From a virus, in the IMG/VR virus record IMGVR_UViG_3300013131_000094, positions 1 through 41,480 of that record: a stretch of 41,480 nt of DNA; one strand, written 5' to 3'. The notes beneath the pieces were generated by a model, which was not told where the DNA came from, did not search any database, and saw only the letters and a list, made by a program, of their open reading frames with translations. This document shows positions 9,335-16,863 of the stretch, in pieces. The first letter of the stretch is position 1; every line of letters starts with the position of its first letter. A program made the translations under genes and the position numbers.

Positions 9335-10147
9335 CTAGAACACACCGTAGCGACCATATTGGGTTGACCAATTGAGTGTCAGGATCGTCTCGGGATTCGC
9401 CTCTTGGTACTGATAGAACTTCTCAGAAACCTGCCACTCAAACCCAATCTTGACAGATAGAATGATGCTGTCTGGGGTTGAGAAGGCATATCGGATTGCA
9501 TCATTCGGCACACTGTAACATACCCAACCAATCACTTCATTGTGAAGTCGTGCCATCCACTGGTCTTGGGTGCAAATAATTTGCTTTGAGTCAACCTGGG
9601 GGAATGTTTGGGCAATCTTCTGTGTAGCGTTCCCTATCGGTGTTGTGGGACCCACAGCAGACGCCTTGAGTTGCTCTCGCCAAACCGGGGAGCTTGCCAA
9701 AAAGTGGAAGACGCTCGCCTTCGCTTCCTTGTTGGGAATTCCCAACAACGACTCCAAAGGCTTTGGGTCGGTGCAAAGCAGGTACTTCTGTACAGGGCAT
9801 TCTTTCAGGATCAACTCATTCTTGATGAGTCTCCGGTAACTTTGAAAGTATGCTCTCCAAATTGAAATCTCACAGAACAGGTAGCCGTTTGAAGGGATGA
9901 CATTCGGAGCCTCATCCTGTTTTAGGGAGACGATGGGTGCTGTCATTACCCGGTTGCCCATAATGCGGGGTCTGACAGGCAGAATGTACCGGGCTTGTTC
10001 GGGTTGTTGCGAGAGTTGCGTTTGGCGCTTCTCGTATTCAGGGTGCTCACCTGACCACCATACAAAGCGAGTGCCGTCCGGGGCACGTTCTCCCGGATAG
10101 AGTAGAATGTCAATGGTATTCGATTTTAGGATATTCTCGATTGCCAT
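9335..10147 (-). CDS. Hypothetical tail-module protein (270 aa)
   Basis: I do not recognise this protein. It is a mixed alpha/beta, soluble-looking protein with many aromatic residues (TRFVWWSGEHPEYE near residue 26, and IGFEWQVSEKFYQYQEANPE near the end). It has no signal peptide or membrane helix. It lies between the 961-residue protein and the plus-strand island in the tail operon, 43 bases after the previous stop, with only a weak ribosome binding site. Its place among baseplate genes suggests a small baseplate component or assembly factor. That is inference from context only. Confidence 0.7.
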   Translation of the reverse strand: MAIENILKSNTIDILLYPGERAPDGTRFVWWSGEHPEYEKRQTQLSQQPEQARYILPVRPRIMGNRVMTAPIVSLKQDEAPNVIPSNGYLFCEISIWRAYFQSYRRLIKNELILKECPVQKYLLCTDPKPLESLLGIPNKEAKASVFHFLASSPVWREQLKASAVGPTTPIGNATQKIAQTFPQVDSKQIICTQDQWMARLHNEVIGWVCYSVPNDAIRYAFSTPDSIILSVKIGFEWQVSEKFYQYQEANPETILTLNWSTQYGRYGVF

Positions 10148-10190
10148 GATGGGCGTAGCTTACCCTAATTCGTCAAGGCGAGCCTGTGCG

Positions 10191-13076
10191 CTATCCTTTG
10201 GGCAACAGCAAATCCAAGACGAATTGACTTCCAGGCACGGTAGGGACGACAATACACCCGCCTGCCCCATAGGAGAGGGCGCTATCTTGCGGTTTGTTGG
10301 ATGCTCCGATGAACTTGCTGGTGATGTCGTCAGATCCTTTGGCAAAGACAACCAAAGCAGCACACTTGGGCGTTTCAAAGAAGGTCAATTGTTGGGTCAA
10401 TCTGTCAATCTGAGTCAACAGTTGCTGAATCTCTCGGATCCGAGCACTCAAGAAATCGATGTACTCTTGAAGCAGGTTCGCACTCGACCCCAACGACACA
10501 TTCGTTGCGAGCATGAACTGATTGACCCGCAGAAGCATATCGGAAAGTCCTGGCAGGCGATCTCCTAACCGTAACGCATACCAAGCACTCGTTTGGCTGG
10601 ACTTGTTCTGTACGGCAGTGATGACGTTCAAGATCAGCAAGGCTTGCTCCAATACCTTCTTACCCAAGGCGTGCTCTGTGCCGTCTGCATCCGTAAAGAG
10701 ACGCCGGAATGGTGCCGCATACAAGGTGCTCGCATCCATCGAATCCCCCGCAGCGGATCCCGCACTGTACAGCAAAGGAGGGCCATCGGGCAGGAAAGGT
10801 TGCTTGGCAATCGGGGTCTGCCTCAAATGAAGCCACTTCTTCTCAGTGCCCTTTGAGGTGGGGTCGTATTCTGATTCCGCACCATAGGTGTACTTCTCTT
10901 GGGCCATGTGTCGCTTGAAGGCAATATCAAAGGCCACAAGAGCATTGTCGGTTGTAGGTGTTCCTTTCCACCCTGTACCCATGTAGATAGCACGGGCCGT
11001 CGCATCATCAATCGATCCTACGATGGTCCATTGTGTCGTGCCATAGTACGGGAACGGGGTCAGATCCAACGTCTCCGAAGCCAAGAAATCCTCCCGATCG
11101 GACAGATCCACAAGCTGACTGATCCCCGAAGCAATCCCGGTGCCTTCGGGTGCCTGGTAGAACTTTTGAAAGAAATCTGCCAGTGTGGATTGCAGGACTG
11201 GGTTGGTGCTCAGGATGCCTGGGCTCTTGCTCAGCTTGGCAAGATCCTCTAACTTGGTCGTGCGCAACTCGACTGTACGCTCAGACAGGAACTTCTCCAA
11301 AGCAGGGTCCGAGCCTGCAACGGCATACATTTTGTCGATGATGCGCTGGATATTGGAGGTCACCTTCTTGACCCAAACGCTAGGGTCCAGATTCTTACCT
11401 GCATAGAAATCAGAGGGGGTTTGCCCTTCCAAGACGCTCAGCAGAACTTGATCCAGGCCGTTGAGCGTGCATTCTCCAAAGACACTTTCCGCGTAGGCAC
11501 CCCGAGTCATAAATTGGTGTTGCCTGATCTGTTCAAACCGGTCCTTGTCGATCGTCTTGCCTGCAATGAGAGGCTTGGTATCGATCCGCAACAGGGCGAG
11601 CAGGAATAGAGCAACCCTTACACTCTCAAGGTAGGTGTTGGTGTACTGGGTTGGGAAGGTAACGGTGGCGACTTCGGAAGGTCGGCCCCGGTTGGCTGTT
11701 AGGTTTTCCCCCCAGATGAGAGGCACCACGACTTCTTTGGATGCCGCGTGTGTAGCCGAGCAGTCAAACCGCAAAGCCCATTGCGCAGAATCGGGAGTGC
11801 CACTCTTACGGATATAGTCAGAGACGGCCGCGACACGCAAGTAATAGGTTGACGGTTGCTCCGTGTCGTTGGTGCGGACAATCCCTTTTTCAGTGGTCTC
11901 AAACGTGGCATTGTAAGGCAGGTCCTTTTGCTCTACAACAAACTCATAGGTGTTGCTGGGGCTGAGTTGAACTTGATCAATCAGGAATGTTCGCTGTAGA
12001 TAATGCCGGCCGGTCTTCGCATCATACAGTTGATCCAGAGCGATGATCTCCGTATCGGCTAAGGAGCGTTTGGCGAAATAGAAGGTAGAACCTGGCTTGA
12101 AGCTGATCTGCCCAGCCTGACTGGTTAGATTGCTGGTGGCTTGGTTCTGTTGTGGGATTTGGACGGAACCGGCACCGCCATACAGGATGATCGGAGCGTC
12201 GTCTTCCGAGCGCACAATAACTGATTCTCTTGCTTCATTCTTGGAGACATCCCGTCCATCCGATACCTTCTTACGGTTGCAGAACAAAGCCAAGCCTTGG
12301 GGCACAGTGGAGACTTCAAGAATGAAGCCATCCGCAGGGGGCATTGGGATGGTGATGCTGCCCATACGGTTGGAACGGGCGATTTGCCATTGCAACGTCA
12401 GTGCTGTAGGATTTTGATTGCCTGTCTTGAGATTGCGGTATGCTTGGGAAAGGTTGGCAAAGGAGCCGCGCACGCCCATATTCTTGTAGAGAGGCTTGAT
12501 AGGTCCGCATGCCGGCAGAGTCTCGCCCACCGTATTGATGTTGAACAGGCGCATGAACTGTTGGACAGTACGGGTGAGGTTGCTGATACCTGTCGTCTCC
12601 GCAGTGGCGTAGAAGAACACCGCCATCACCATCGTTTCAGGGGAAACGGAGGGCCTGTTGGGGTCAAGGCGATCGGTTAGCTTGCTGAGCATCCTGCGCT
12701 CATAGGCCGTGTATCCGCCAAGAACGTCAGAAAACGGATACGTCAGCAGAGGGTAGTCTGAGGTGAAATAGAGGCCGAGTTGGTCAATGTCTCGGATCGC
12801 AGATTGAACTGCTTTCAAGGTTTCCGCAATCAAGGAATTGATTGGGTTGACCAGAGAGACGGTGAAGGTTTTGGATAGCTGTAAGAATCCTTGCAGGACA
12901 GAGAGAATTTGGTTGAAATAGTCCGCGATGTTGTGTACGGTGCCTTGGAAGGTCGTCAGCACAGCGGGCTTGCCTTTGAAAAGCTGTGCCTCAAACCACC
13001 CTTGGGAGAGTTGCTGCAATTGCTGGTTGGTTTGTGCTAGAGTCTGGACTCCAGGTACTTTCGTTTCAGCGGGCAT
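10191..13076 (-). CDS. Large baseplate/tail structural protein of unknown family (961 aa)
   Basis: The start at 13076 has an AAGAGGA ribosome binding site. The N-terminal 130 residues are helical and Gln-rich (TLAQTNQQLQQLSQGWFEAQ). The middle contains beta-rich segments, one of which (YYLRVAAVSDYIRKSG) looks like part of a fibronectin-type or similar sandwich domain. Near residues 880-915 there is an amphipathic coiled-coil-like stretch (RIREIQQLLTQIDRLTQQLT), followed by a short beta C-terminus ending in VLDLLLPKG. No enzymatic motif was seen. It lies between gp25-like and J-like genes, so I infer a wedge or peripheral baseplate protein. Confidence 0.75.
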   Translation of the reverse strand: MPAETKVPGVQTLAQTNQQLQQLSQGWFEAQLFKGKPAVLTTFQGTVHNIADYFNQILSVLQGFLQLSKTFTVSLVNPINSLIAETLKAVQSAIRDIDQLGLYFTSDYPLLTYPFSDVLGGYTAYERRMLSKLTDRLDPNRPSVSPETMVMAVFFYATAETTGISNLTRTVQQFMRLFNINTVGETLPACGPIKPLYKNMGVRGSFANLSQAYRNLKTGNQNPTALTLQWQIARSNRMGSITIPMPPADGFILEVSTVPQGLALFCNRKKVSDGRDVSKNEARESVIVRSEDDAPIILYGGAGSVQIPQQNQATSNLTSQAGQISFKPGSTFYFAKRSLADTEIIALDQLYDAKTGRHYLQRTFLIDQVQLSPSNTYEFVVEQKDLPYNATFETTEKGIVRTNDTEQPSTYYLRVAAVSDYIRKSGTPDSAQWALRFDCSATHAASKEVVVPLIWGENLTANRGRPSEVATVTFPTQYTNTYLESVRVALFLLALLRIDTKPLIAGKTIDKDRFEQIRQHQFMTRGAYAESVFGECTLNGLDQVLLSVLEGQTPSDFYAGKNLDPSVWVKKVTSNIQRIIDKMYAVAGSDPALEKFLSERTVELRTTKLEDLAKLSKSPGILSTNPVLQSTLADFFQKFYQAPEGTGIASGISQLVDLSDREDFLASETLDLTPFPYYGTTQWTIVGSIDDATARAIYMGTGWKGTPTTDNALVAFDIAFKRHMAQEKYTYGAESEYDPTSKGTEKKWLHLRQTPIAKQPFLPDGPPLLYSAGSAAGDSMDASTLYAAPFRRLFTDADGTEHALGKKVLEQALLILNVITAVQNKSSQTSAWYALRLGDRLPGLSDMLLRVNQFMLATNVSLGSSANLLQEYIDFLSARIREIQQLLTQIDRLTQQLTFFETPKCAALVVFAKGSDDITSKFIGASNKPQDSALSYGAGGCIVVPTVPGSQFVLDLLLPKG

Positions 13077-13126
13077 CGTGGTTCCTCTTGGGACTATGCT
13101 GGGTGTTTTCCGATAGTCAGATTAGG

Positions 13127-13162
13127 GCAGAGAATCTGCTATCAGACCACTAATTAGCTTAT
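13127..13162. promoter_or_regulatory. Conserved upstream block, copy 2
   Basis: The inverted repeat GCAGA-GAA-TCTGC (13127-13139) and CACTAATTAGCTTAT (13148-13162) are both identical to the other copies, while the 8 bases between them differ (TATCAGAC here). Confidence 0.5.
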
Positions 13163-13187
13163 GAGGTCGATAAGGGATAGCTGTTGT

Positions 13188-13214
13188 GAGTGTTCCGCAT
13201 GTTGCGGAACACTC
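13188..13214 (+). promoter_or_regulatory. Hairpin in 5' leader, copy 2, with compensatory base pair
   Basis: The arms are GAGTGTTCCGC and GCGGAACACTC with loop ATGTT. Compared with copies 1 and 3, the second-innermost A-T pair is now G-C, because both arms changed together. This keeps all 11 pairs and shows selection for the paired structure or for dyad symmetry. Confidence 0.78.
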
Positions 13215-13250
13215 TGCTAGATGGAACAGATGCCAAAGGAGACTAAAGAA

Positions 13251-13638
13251 ATGGAAGACTTGCGTGCCAAAGTAATCAAACTGGCACATCAGAATCCAGA
13301 AACACCTGTTGCCTTTGGTACATAACGCAGGACAACCCCGGATTAATCAAAAAGAACTTGAAAAGGCCATTCTGGACGGATGGGACACTTGGTCAGATTA
13401 TGAAAATCTGATGCACGACGGTGTGGATATCCATGATTGGCGAGGCAGTAAGGTTCACATTGAAAGCACACACTTCCCCAATCCTAACATGATTGAAGTT
13501 TCCTTCAAGTTGGTCCTCTCGGATGCTTCAACTAATGTCTTGGTGGATGGTAAAAACCTTATTTTCAAGGGGGTTGTTGCGTTGCCCTCCTTTTCGATGT
13601 ACTTTGAGAAGGAGAGAAATCCTGAAATCTTCATGTAA
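13251..13638 (+). pseudogene. Frameshifted tagged gene (tag separated from its payload by an 8-bp deletion)
   Basis: From ATG 13251, preceded by AAAGGAG, the frame reads the tag up to HQNPE, then runs into a stop at 13323-13325 after 24 codons. The rest of the protein lies in another frame, starting with the tag remnant LLPLVHNAGQ near 13306 and ending with TAA at 13636-13638. It contains about 105 residues (WDTWSDYENLMHDGVDIHDW and a beta-rich second half). Removing the 8-base deletion would join the two into one protein of about 130 residues. The payload frame is intact and could still be translated from TTG at 13309, so decay may be recent. The payload is unrelated to the other tagged proteins. 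Confidence 0.7.
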
Positions 13639-13657
13639 ACTGTGTTAGTAACTGCCT

Positions 13658-14728
13658 TTACCCAAGTGTCATTCCATTGACTGTGCTGTGTACACCTTTC
13701 GTAGCATAGACAATGTTGAGTACGACAGGTTCGGATGAGGCGTTCTGCACCGTCACCTCTACAAAGAATACCGTAGGATCGTCAGCCGAAGGGAATGTCT
13801 GCACGTTCAGGATGCTGTAAAGCTGTTCCTTGAGCGTGATTCTCTGTACTTTGCCTTGCTGGCGTTGCATGGTCTGATGAGCCGTCAAAGCTCGCCGCAC
13901 TTCCGCCGAGAGGGCCGCCGCTACCGCCATTGTTGCTTTGGATCCGATCCGAGACAAGATGGTCGTACCGTACTCTGGATGGTACGGATTGGACCCCTGT
14001 TGTGTCAAGAGAATCTTCAAGCATCCCTGATAGAGTAGATCCTCATTTTGGATCATGATGAGAGAACCCGCAGGAACGGTCCCAGAGGCTTGGACCGTAA
14101 AGCGGTAGTCATTCTCGACTCCAGAGGCTTGACAACGCAAGCACCTACTTTGGTCCGTCACATAGGTGACTCGCAACTCGGGATTGGTTGGGATTGTTTG
14201 GTTGAATCGAGGATACCGGGCTGTCAACTCCAAAGGAGGTGTTACGAGAGACCATCCAGGATAAAGTTGCCTGCCTGTGGCCCCGGTTTGTTTGAAATGT
14301 AAACCGGAGACTGCACGACCCATAACTTGGATGAGAGAACGATCGCCCAAGACTTGATTGTCCGCTAAGACTAACATACCCCTCTCGACAGAAGCGAGGT
14401 TGGCTTGCCTGTTGATCCGCTGTGCAATCTGTTCGGCAAGGTAGGTTCCCGGCAATAGGGTGTATGTGTAGGTTGCGGAGGACGTAACGAGGGTGAGATC
14501 CTGTTCGTTCGTGATGATCTCGTAAGGGCCGGGGGCGAAGCTCTTGAGTCGTGCCGGGATCTGTAGCCCTGTTTGTGGGATTGTGGTAGAGTCTGCCAGG
14601 ACGGAAACCAATGTGCTACTCAGGATAGGCATGCGTGTTGGAAGGGATTGCCTATCTGAACCCAACGTGACACGCTCTTCTACGATGAGGTGATTGCAGG
14701 GCCATGCTAATTGTAGATCCTTGGACAT
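13658..14728 (-). CDS. gp25-like baseplate wedge protein with long N-terminal extension (356 aa)
   Basis: Residues about 231-345 match the gp25/W wedge fold: LKILLTQQGSNPYHPEYGT is the usual start with the PEYG signature, followed by helices and then a strand region (DDPTVFFVEVTVQNASSEPV). gp25 joins the baseplate wedge to the sheath initiation complex in contractile systems and is usually about 110-150 residues, so about 220 residues are added here. The extension contains C-x-x-C (CLRC, residues 196-199) just before GVENDYRF. I saw no second Cys pair, so zinc binding is uncertain. The start at 14728 has a GAGAGGTC ribosome binding site. Its end faces the frameshifted plus-strand gene 19 bases away. 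Confidence 0.82.
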   Translation of the reverse strand: MSKDLQLAWPCNHLIVEERVTLGSDRQSLPTRMPILSSTLVSVLADSTTIPQTGLQIPARLKSFAPGPYEIITNEQDLTLVTSSATYTYTLLPGTYLAEQIAQRINRQANLASVERGMLVLADNQVLGDRSLIQVMGRAVSGLHFKQTGATGRQLYPGWSLVTPPLELTARYPRFNQTIPTNPELRVTYVTDQSRCLRCQASGVENDYRFTVQASGTVPAGSLIMIQNEDLLYQGCLKILLTQQGSNPYHPEYGTTILSRIGSKATMAVAAALSAEVRRALTAHQTMQRQQGKVQRITLKEQLYSILNVQTFPSADDPTVFFVEVTVQNASSEPVVLNIVYATKGVHSTVNGMTLG

Positions 14729-14774
14729 TTTTCACTGACCTCTCGTTTGTTGGTTTTCTGATAGGGTTGTTAGG

Positions 14775-14810
14775 GCAGAGAATCTGCTATCGGGCCACTA
14801 ATTAGCTTAT
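14775..14810. promoter_or_regulatory. Conserved upstream block, copy 3
   Basis: The same 13-base inverted repeat (14775-14787) and 15-base motif CACTAATTAGCTTAT (14796-14810) are present without changes. Confidence 0.5.
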
Positions 14811-14835
14811 AGGGTCGATAAGGGATAGCTGTTGT

Positions 14836-14862
14836 GAGTGTTCCACACGTTGTGGAACACTC
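14836..14862 (+). promoter_or_regulatory. Hairpin in 5' leader, copy 3 (loop inverted relative to copy 1)
   Basis: The arms are the same as in copy 1 (GAGTGTTCCAC / GTGGAACACTC), but the loop is ACGTT instead of AACGT. The 27-base segment is thus the exact reverse complement of copy 1. Confidence 0.75.
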
Positions 14863-14898
14863 TGTTAGATGGAACAGATGCCAAAGGAGAGTAAAGAA

Positions 14899-15534
14899 AT
14901 GGAAGACTTGCGCACCAAAGTAATCAAACTGGCACATCAGAATCCTGATTTGAGGCCACACTTGTTGCCGTTGCTTCGCACGGCGAAGTTGTTTGAGGAT
15001 GCCATCAAAGGTAGGAAGTTCCGCAACCCTGAGACTGGCAATCAGGTTGAGTTTGGCTCTCTTCCGGCTGAGGAGCAGAAGCGCATTCGTTCGCAGTGGG
15101 TCAAGAAGAATCCTCGCGGTTCGGGCGGCAGCGGGGACGATCCCAAGCAGATGATGCAGGATGACTCGGACAAGTACTTCGCTGAGCATGTCTCGGGTGG
15201 CTTGACAAAGAAGAGCCTTTCAGATGCTTTGAAAGATACGGAATGGGCTCCCCGTGGTAAGGGTTCCTATGATAAGCAGCGGCAGTTTGTTTCTTTGCTC
15301 CTGGACCATAAGGATCACAAGAAGCTTCCGATGCATGTTGTATTCTCGGGTTCGCATTACACGAAGGGTGACAAGACAGGTTACGTTAGTGTAGAAGGTC
15401 GCCACGGCCACCACGATGATACTTTCAAGCTCTCGGGCAATCCTGAGCAGGATGCTAAGGCAATGCACAAGACTTTGAAAGAGCTGATTGACGACTACAA
15501 GACCTTTGACAAGCTGTATGACAACCCCAAGTAA
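14899..15534 (+). CDS. Tagged protein with second shared FRNPxTGNQV module and unknown payload (211 aa)
   Basis: The start is ATG 14899, 9 bases after AAAGGAG (14883-14889); an in-frame ATG at 14869 lacks a ribosome binding site. Residues 1-27 are the tag (KLAHQNPDLRPHLLPLL). Residues 32-69 hold a second module (KFRNPETGNQVEFGSLPAEE, then QKRIRSQW) that is also found in the protein at 16864. After a Gly-rich linker (about 73-80), residues 90-211 form a distinct alpha/beta payload with LPMHVVFSGSHYTKGDKTGY and a His-rich GRHGHHDD segment near 168-174. No enzyme family was recognised; the histidines might bind metal. It is the first gene of a six-gene plus-strand island. Confidence 0.82.
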   Translation: MEDLRTKVIKLAHQNPDLRPHLLPLLRTAKLFEDAIKGRKFRNPETGNQVEFGSLPAEEQKRIRSQWVKKNPRGSGGSGDDPKQMMQDDSDKYFAEHVSGGLTKKSLSDALKDTEWAPRGKGSYDKQRQFVSLLLDHKDHKKLPMHVVFSGSHYTKGDKTGYVSVEGRHGHHDDTFKLSGNPEQDAKAMHKTLKELIDDYKTFDKLYDNPK

Positions 15535-15550
15535 GAAGAGTCTCGCAATC

Positions 15551-16438
15551 ATGCCAAGCCAGAAACAAGCCAATACAGAAGCGATGTGGTCACTCCTCAA
15601 CGGATTGGTTGCCAATGCTCGTGTCGAGTCGCATCGCATGCGTCACTTGGTCAATCGTGGTTTGGCAATCATCGAAAACGACACCGAGGAACAGCGCGAG
15701 CATCTCTACCAGAAGGCTGGTGATTTGATCGTCGCGATTCCTGAGCGTCTCGGTCAGTTGGAGTCTTTGCTCGATCAAGCCAATTATGCGTTGGCTAAGT
15801 TGGAGCAGGACTTCCTCAAGTCTAGGGTCTCTCAAGGTGTCAAGAAAGAGATTGATGAGGTGATGACTCCCGCCATCCCGGTACCCGCAAAGCAGGCAGA
15901 GCTTGCCCAGAGGATTGCTTCTCGCTGGGAAGCACAAGCGGCTCCGCAGACTACGAAGCAGGCAGACTACATGCCTCCTTTGGGCAGACCGGGTGGCCCT
16001 TGCCATGTTGTCAAACGGATTGTCGATAAGGTACACAATCCAAGCATGCAACATGAGTTGGTTGACGACGTTGAACGGGGTTTGGATCTCAATAATCAAG
16101 ATGCCAGCAAGGTCTATCCGTTGGACGTAGAGATGGGGGGTGGGATTTGGCGCAAGATGTTTCTTATGAGCCACAGTCAATATCGTATGGATCTACGTGG
16201 CATTGGGGTACAGCAGATTCAGAAGTCGTTGGGGGATCTCTCTACAGAGATGCAGAGGAATCCACGTCTGATGGCAGAAGTGATGTCGAGTGGGTCGTCT
16301 TATCGGTGGGACGATCCTAAGAGAAAGTTGACTGTTGTCTTGCAATCGCAAGGGCGGGATGCAGTCCGCATCATTACAGTCTACCCAACGGGTCAGTCGG
16401 ATCCCAGAGCACCTGGAGAAGGCGGTTGTGAAGTTTAA
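15551..16438 (+). CDS. Hypothetical protein in the tagged-gene island (295 aa, no tag)
   Basis: The start at 15551 is chosen because GAAGAG lies about 10 bases upstream, 16 bases after the previous stop; the open frame extends further upstream into the preceding gene. Residues about 1-105 are strongly helical (HLVNRGLAIIENDTEEQREH, LGQLESLLDQANYALAKLEQ), like a coiled-coil bundle. Residues about 145-295 are alpha/beta (CHVVKRIVDKVHNPSM, RKLTVVLQSQGRDAVRIITV). It lacks the tag found in its neighbours. No known domain was recognised and the function is unknown. Confidence 0.75.
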   Translation: MPSQKQANTEAMWSLLNGLVANARVESHRMRHLVNRGLAIIENDTEEQREHLYQKAGDLIVAIPERLGQLESLLDQANYALAKLEQDFLKSRVSQGVKKEIDEVMTPAIPVPAKQAELAQRIASRWEAQAAPQTTKQADYMPPLGRPGGPCHVVKRIVDKVHNPSMQHELVDDVERGLDLNNQDASKVYPLDVEMGGGIWRKMFLMSHSQYRMDLRGIGVQQIQKSLGDLSTEMQRNPRLMAEVMSSGSSYRWDDPKRKLTVVLQSQGRDAVRIITVYPTGQSDPRAPGEGGCEV

Positions 16439-16453
16439 CTGAGAGGCTGTATC

Positions 16454-16858
16454 ATGAGTCAAGATTTGAGATCCCAAGTGATCAAGTTGGCCCACGCTAA
16501 CCCAGAATTGCGTCCGCACTTGCTTCCTTTGCTAGAACAAACAGAGAAGGTAGCAAGCTCTTGGGAGCCTGTAGTGGGGGCAGGGCTAGAGAAATTCCGC
16601 CGTGTGTTTGGCCAACCCGAGCGGGATCAGGTCACGGCAAAGAAGTTTGGGCGTAAGACGGTCTTCTGTGTGAACTCTGGTGTCTTGCGTTTGTATTGTG
16701 CTGGAGATGATAGAAATATCTACAGCATGAAACTGCACACAGGGTTCCCGCCTGCGGATAGGGCTTGTTTGCTCTTGGTGGATCGGGCTTCCGGTCTTTT
16801 GGATCCGCTAGAAGCCCAAAAGGAAGGTATCTATTTCAACGGTCGTTTGGGGGTATAG
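16454..16858 (+). CDS. Tagged small protein (134 aa)
   Basis: Residues 1-28 carry a tag variant (MSQDLRSQVIKLAHANPELR, then PHLLPLLE) that is diverged in DNA from the cassette copies and has no cassette upstream. Residues 35-134 form a small, mostly beta payload (GRKTVFCVNSGVLRLYCAGD, then IYSMKLHTGF). No known family was recognised. A weak AGAGG ribosome binding site precedes the ATG, 15 bases after the previous stop, so it is probably co-transcribed from the cassette at 14760. Confidence 0.78.
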   Translation: MSQDLRSQVIKLAHANPELRPHLLPLLEQTEKVASSWEPVVGAGLEKFRRVFGQPERDQVTAKKFGRKTVFCVNSGVLRLYCAGDDRNIYSMKLHTGFPPADRACLLLVDRASGLLDPLEAQKEGIYFNGRLGV

Positions 16859-16863
16859 AGAAA

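Larger units (their letters stand above)
13112..13319 (+). repeat. Cassette repeat, copy 2 of 3, with an 8-bp deletion
   Basis: This copy has the same layout as copies 1 and 3: invariant upstream elements, hairpin, AAAGGAG at 13235 and tag codons from ATG 13251. It starts 36 bases from the ATG of the 961-residue tail gene on the other strand. Relative to the other copies, 8 bases are missing after the codons for HQNPE near 13300, which shifts the frame inside the tag. This is the most diverged copy. Confidence 0.9.
14760..14977 (+). repeat. Cassette repeat, copy 3 of 3 (about 218 bp)
   Basis: Colinear with copy 1 (7969-8186) over its whole length, about 90% identical, and breaking off at the same tag codons (LLPLL). 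It lies 32 bases from the ATG of the gp25-like gene on the other strand and opens the largest plus-strand island, with six genes. Confidence 0.93.

Noticed and set aside
7969-14977. CRISPR-like array or insertion sequence ends
   Set aside because: There are only three copies kilobases apart, they include coding sequence, and no transposase, target-site duplications or terminal inverted repeats bounding the islands were seen.
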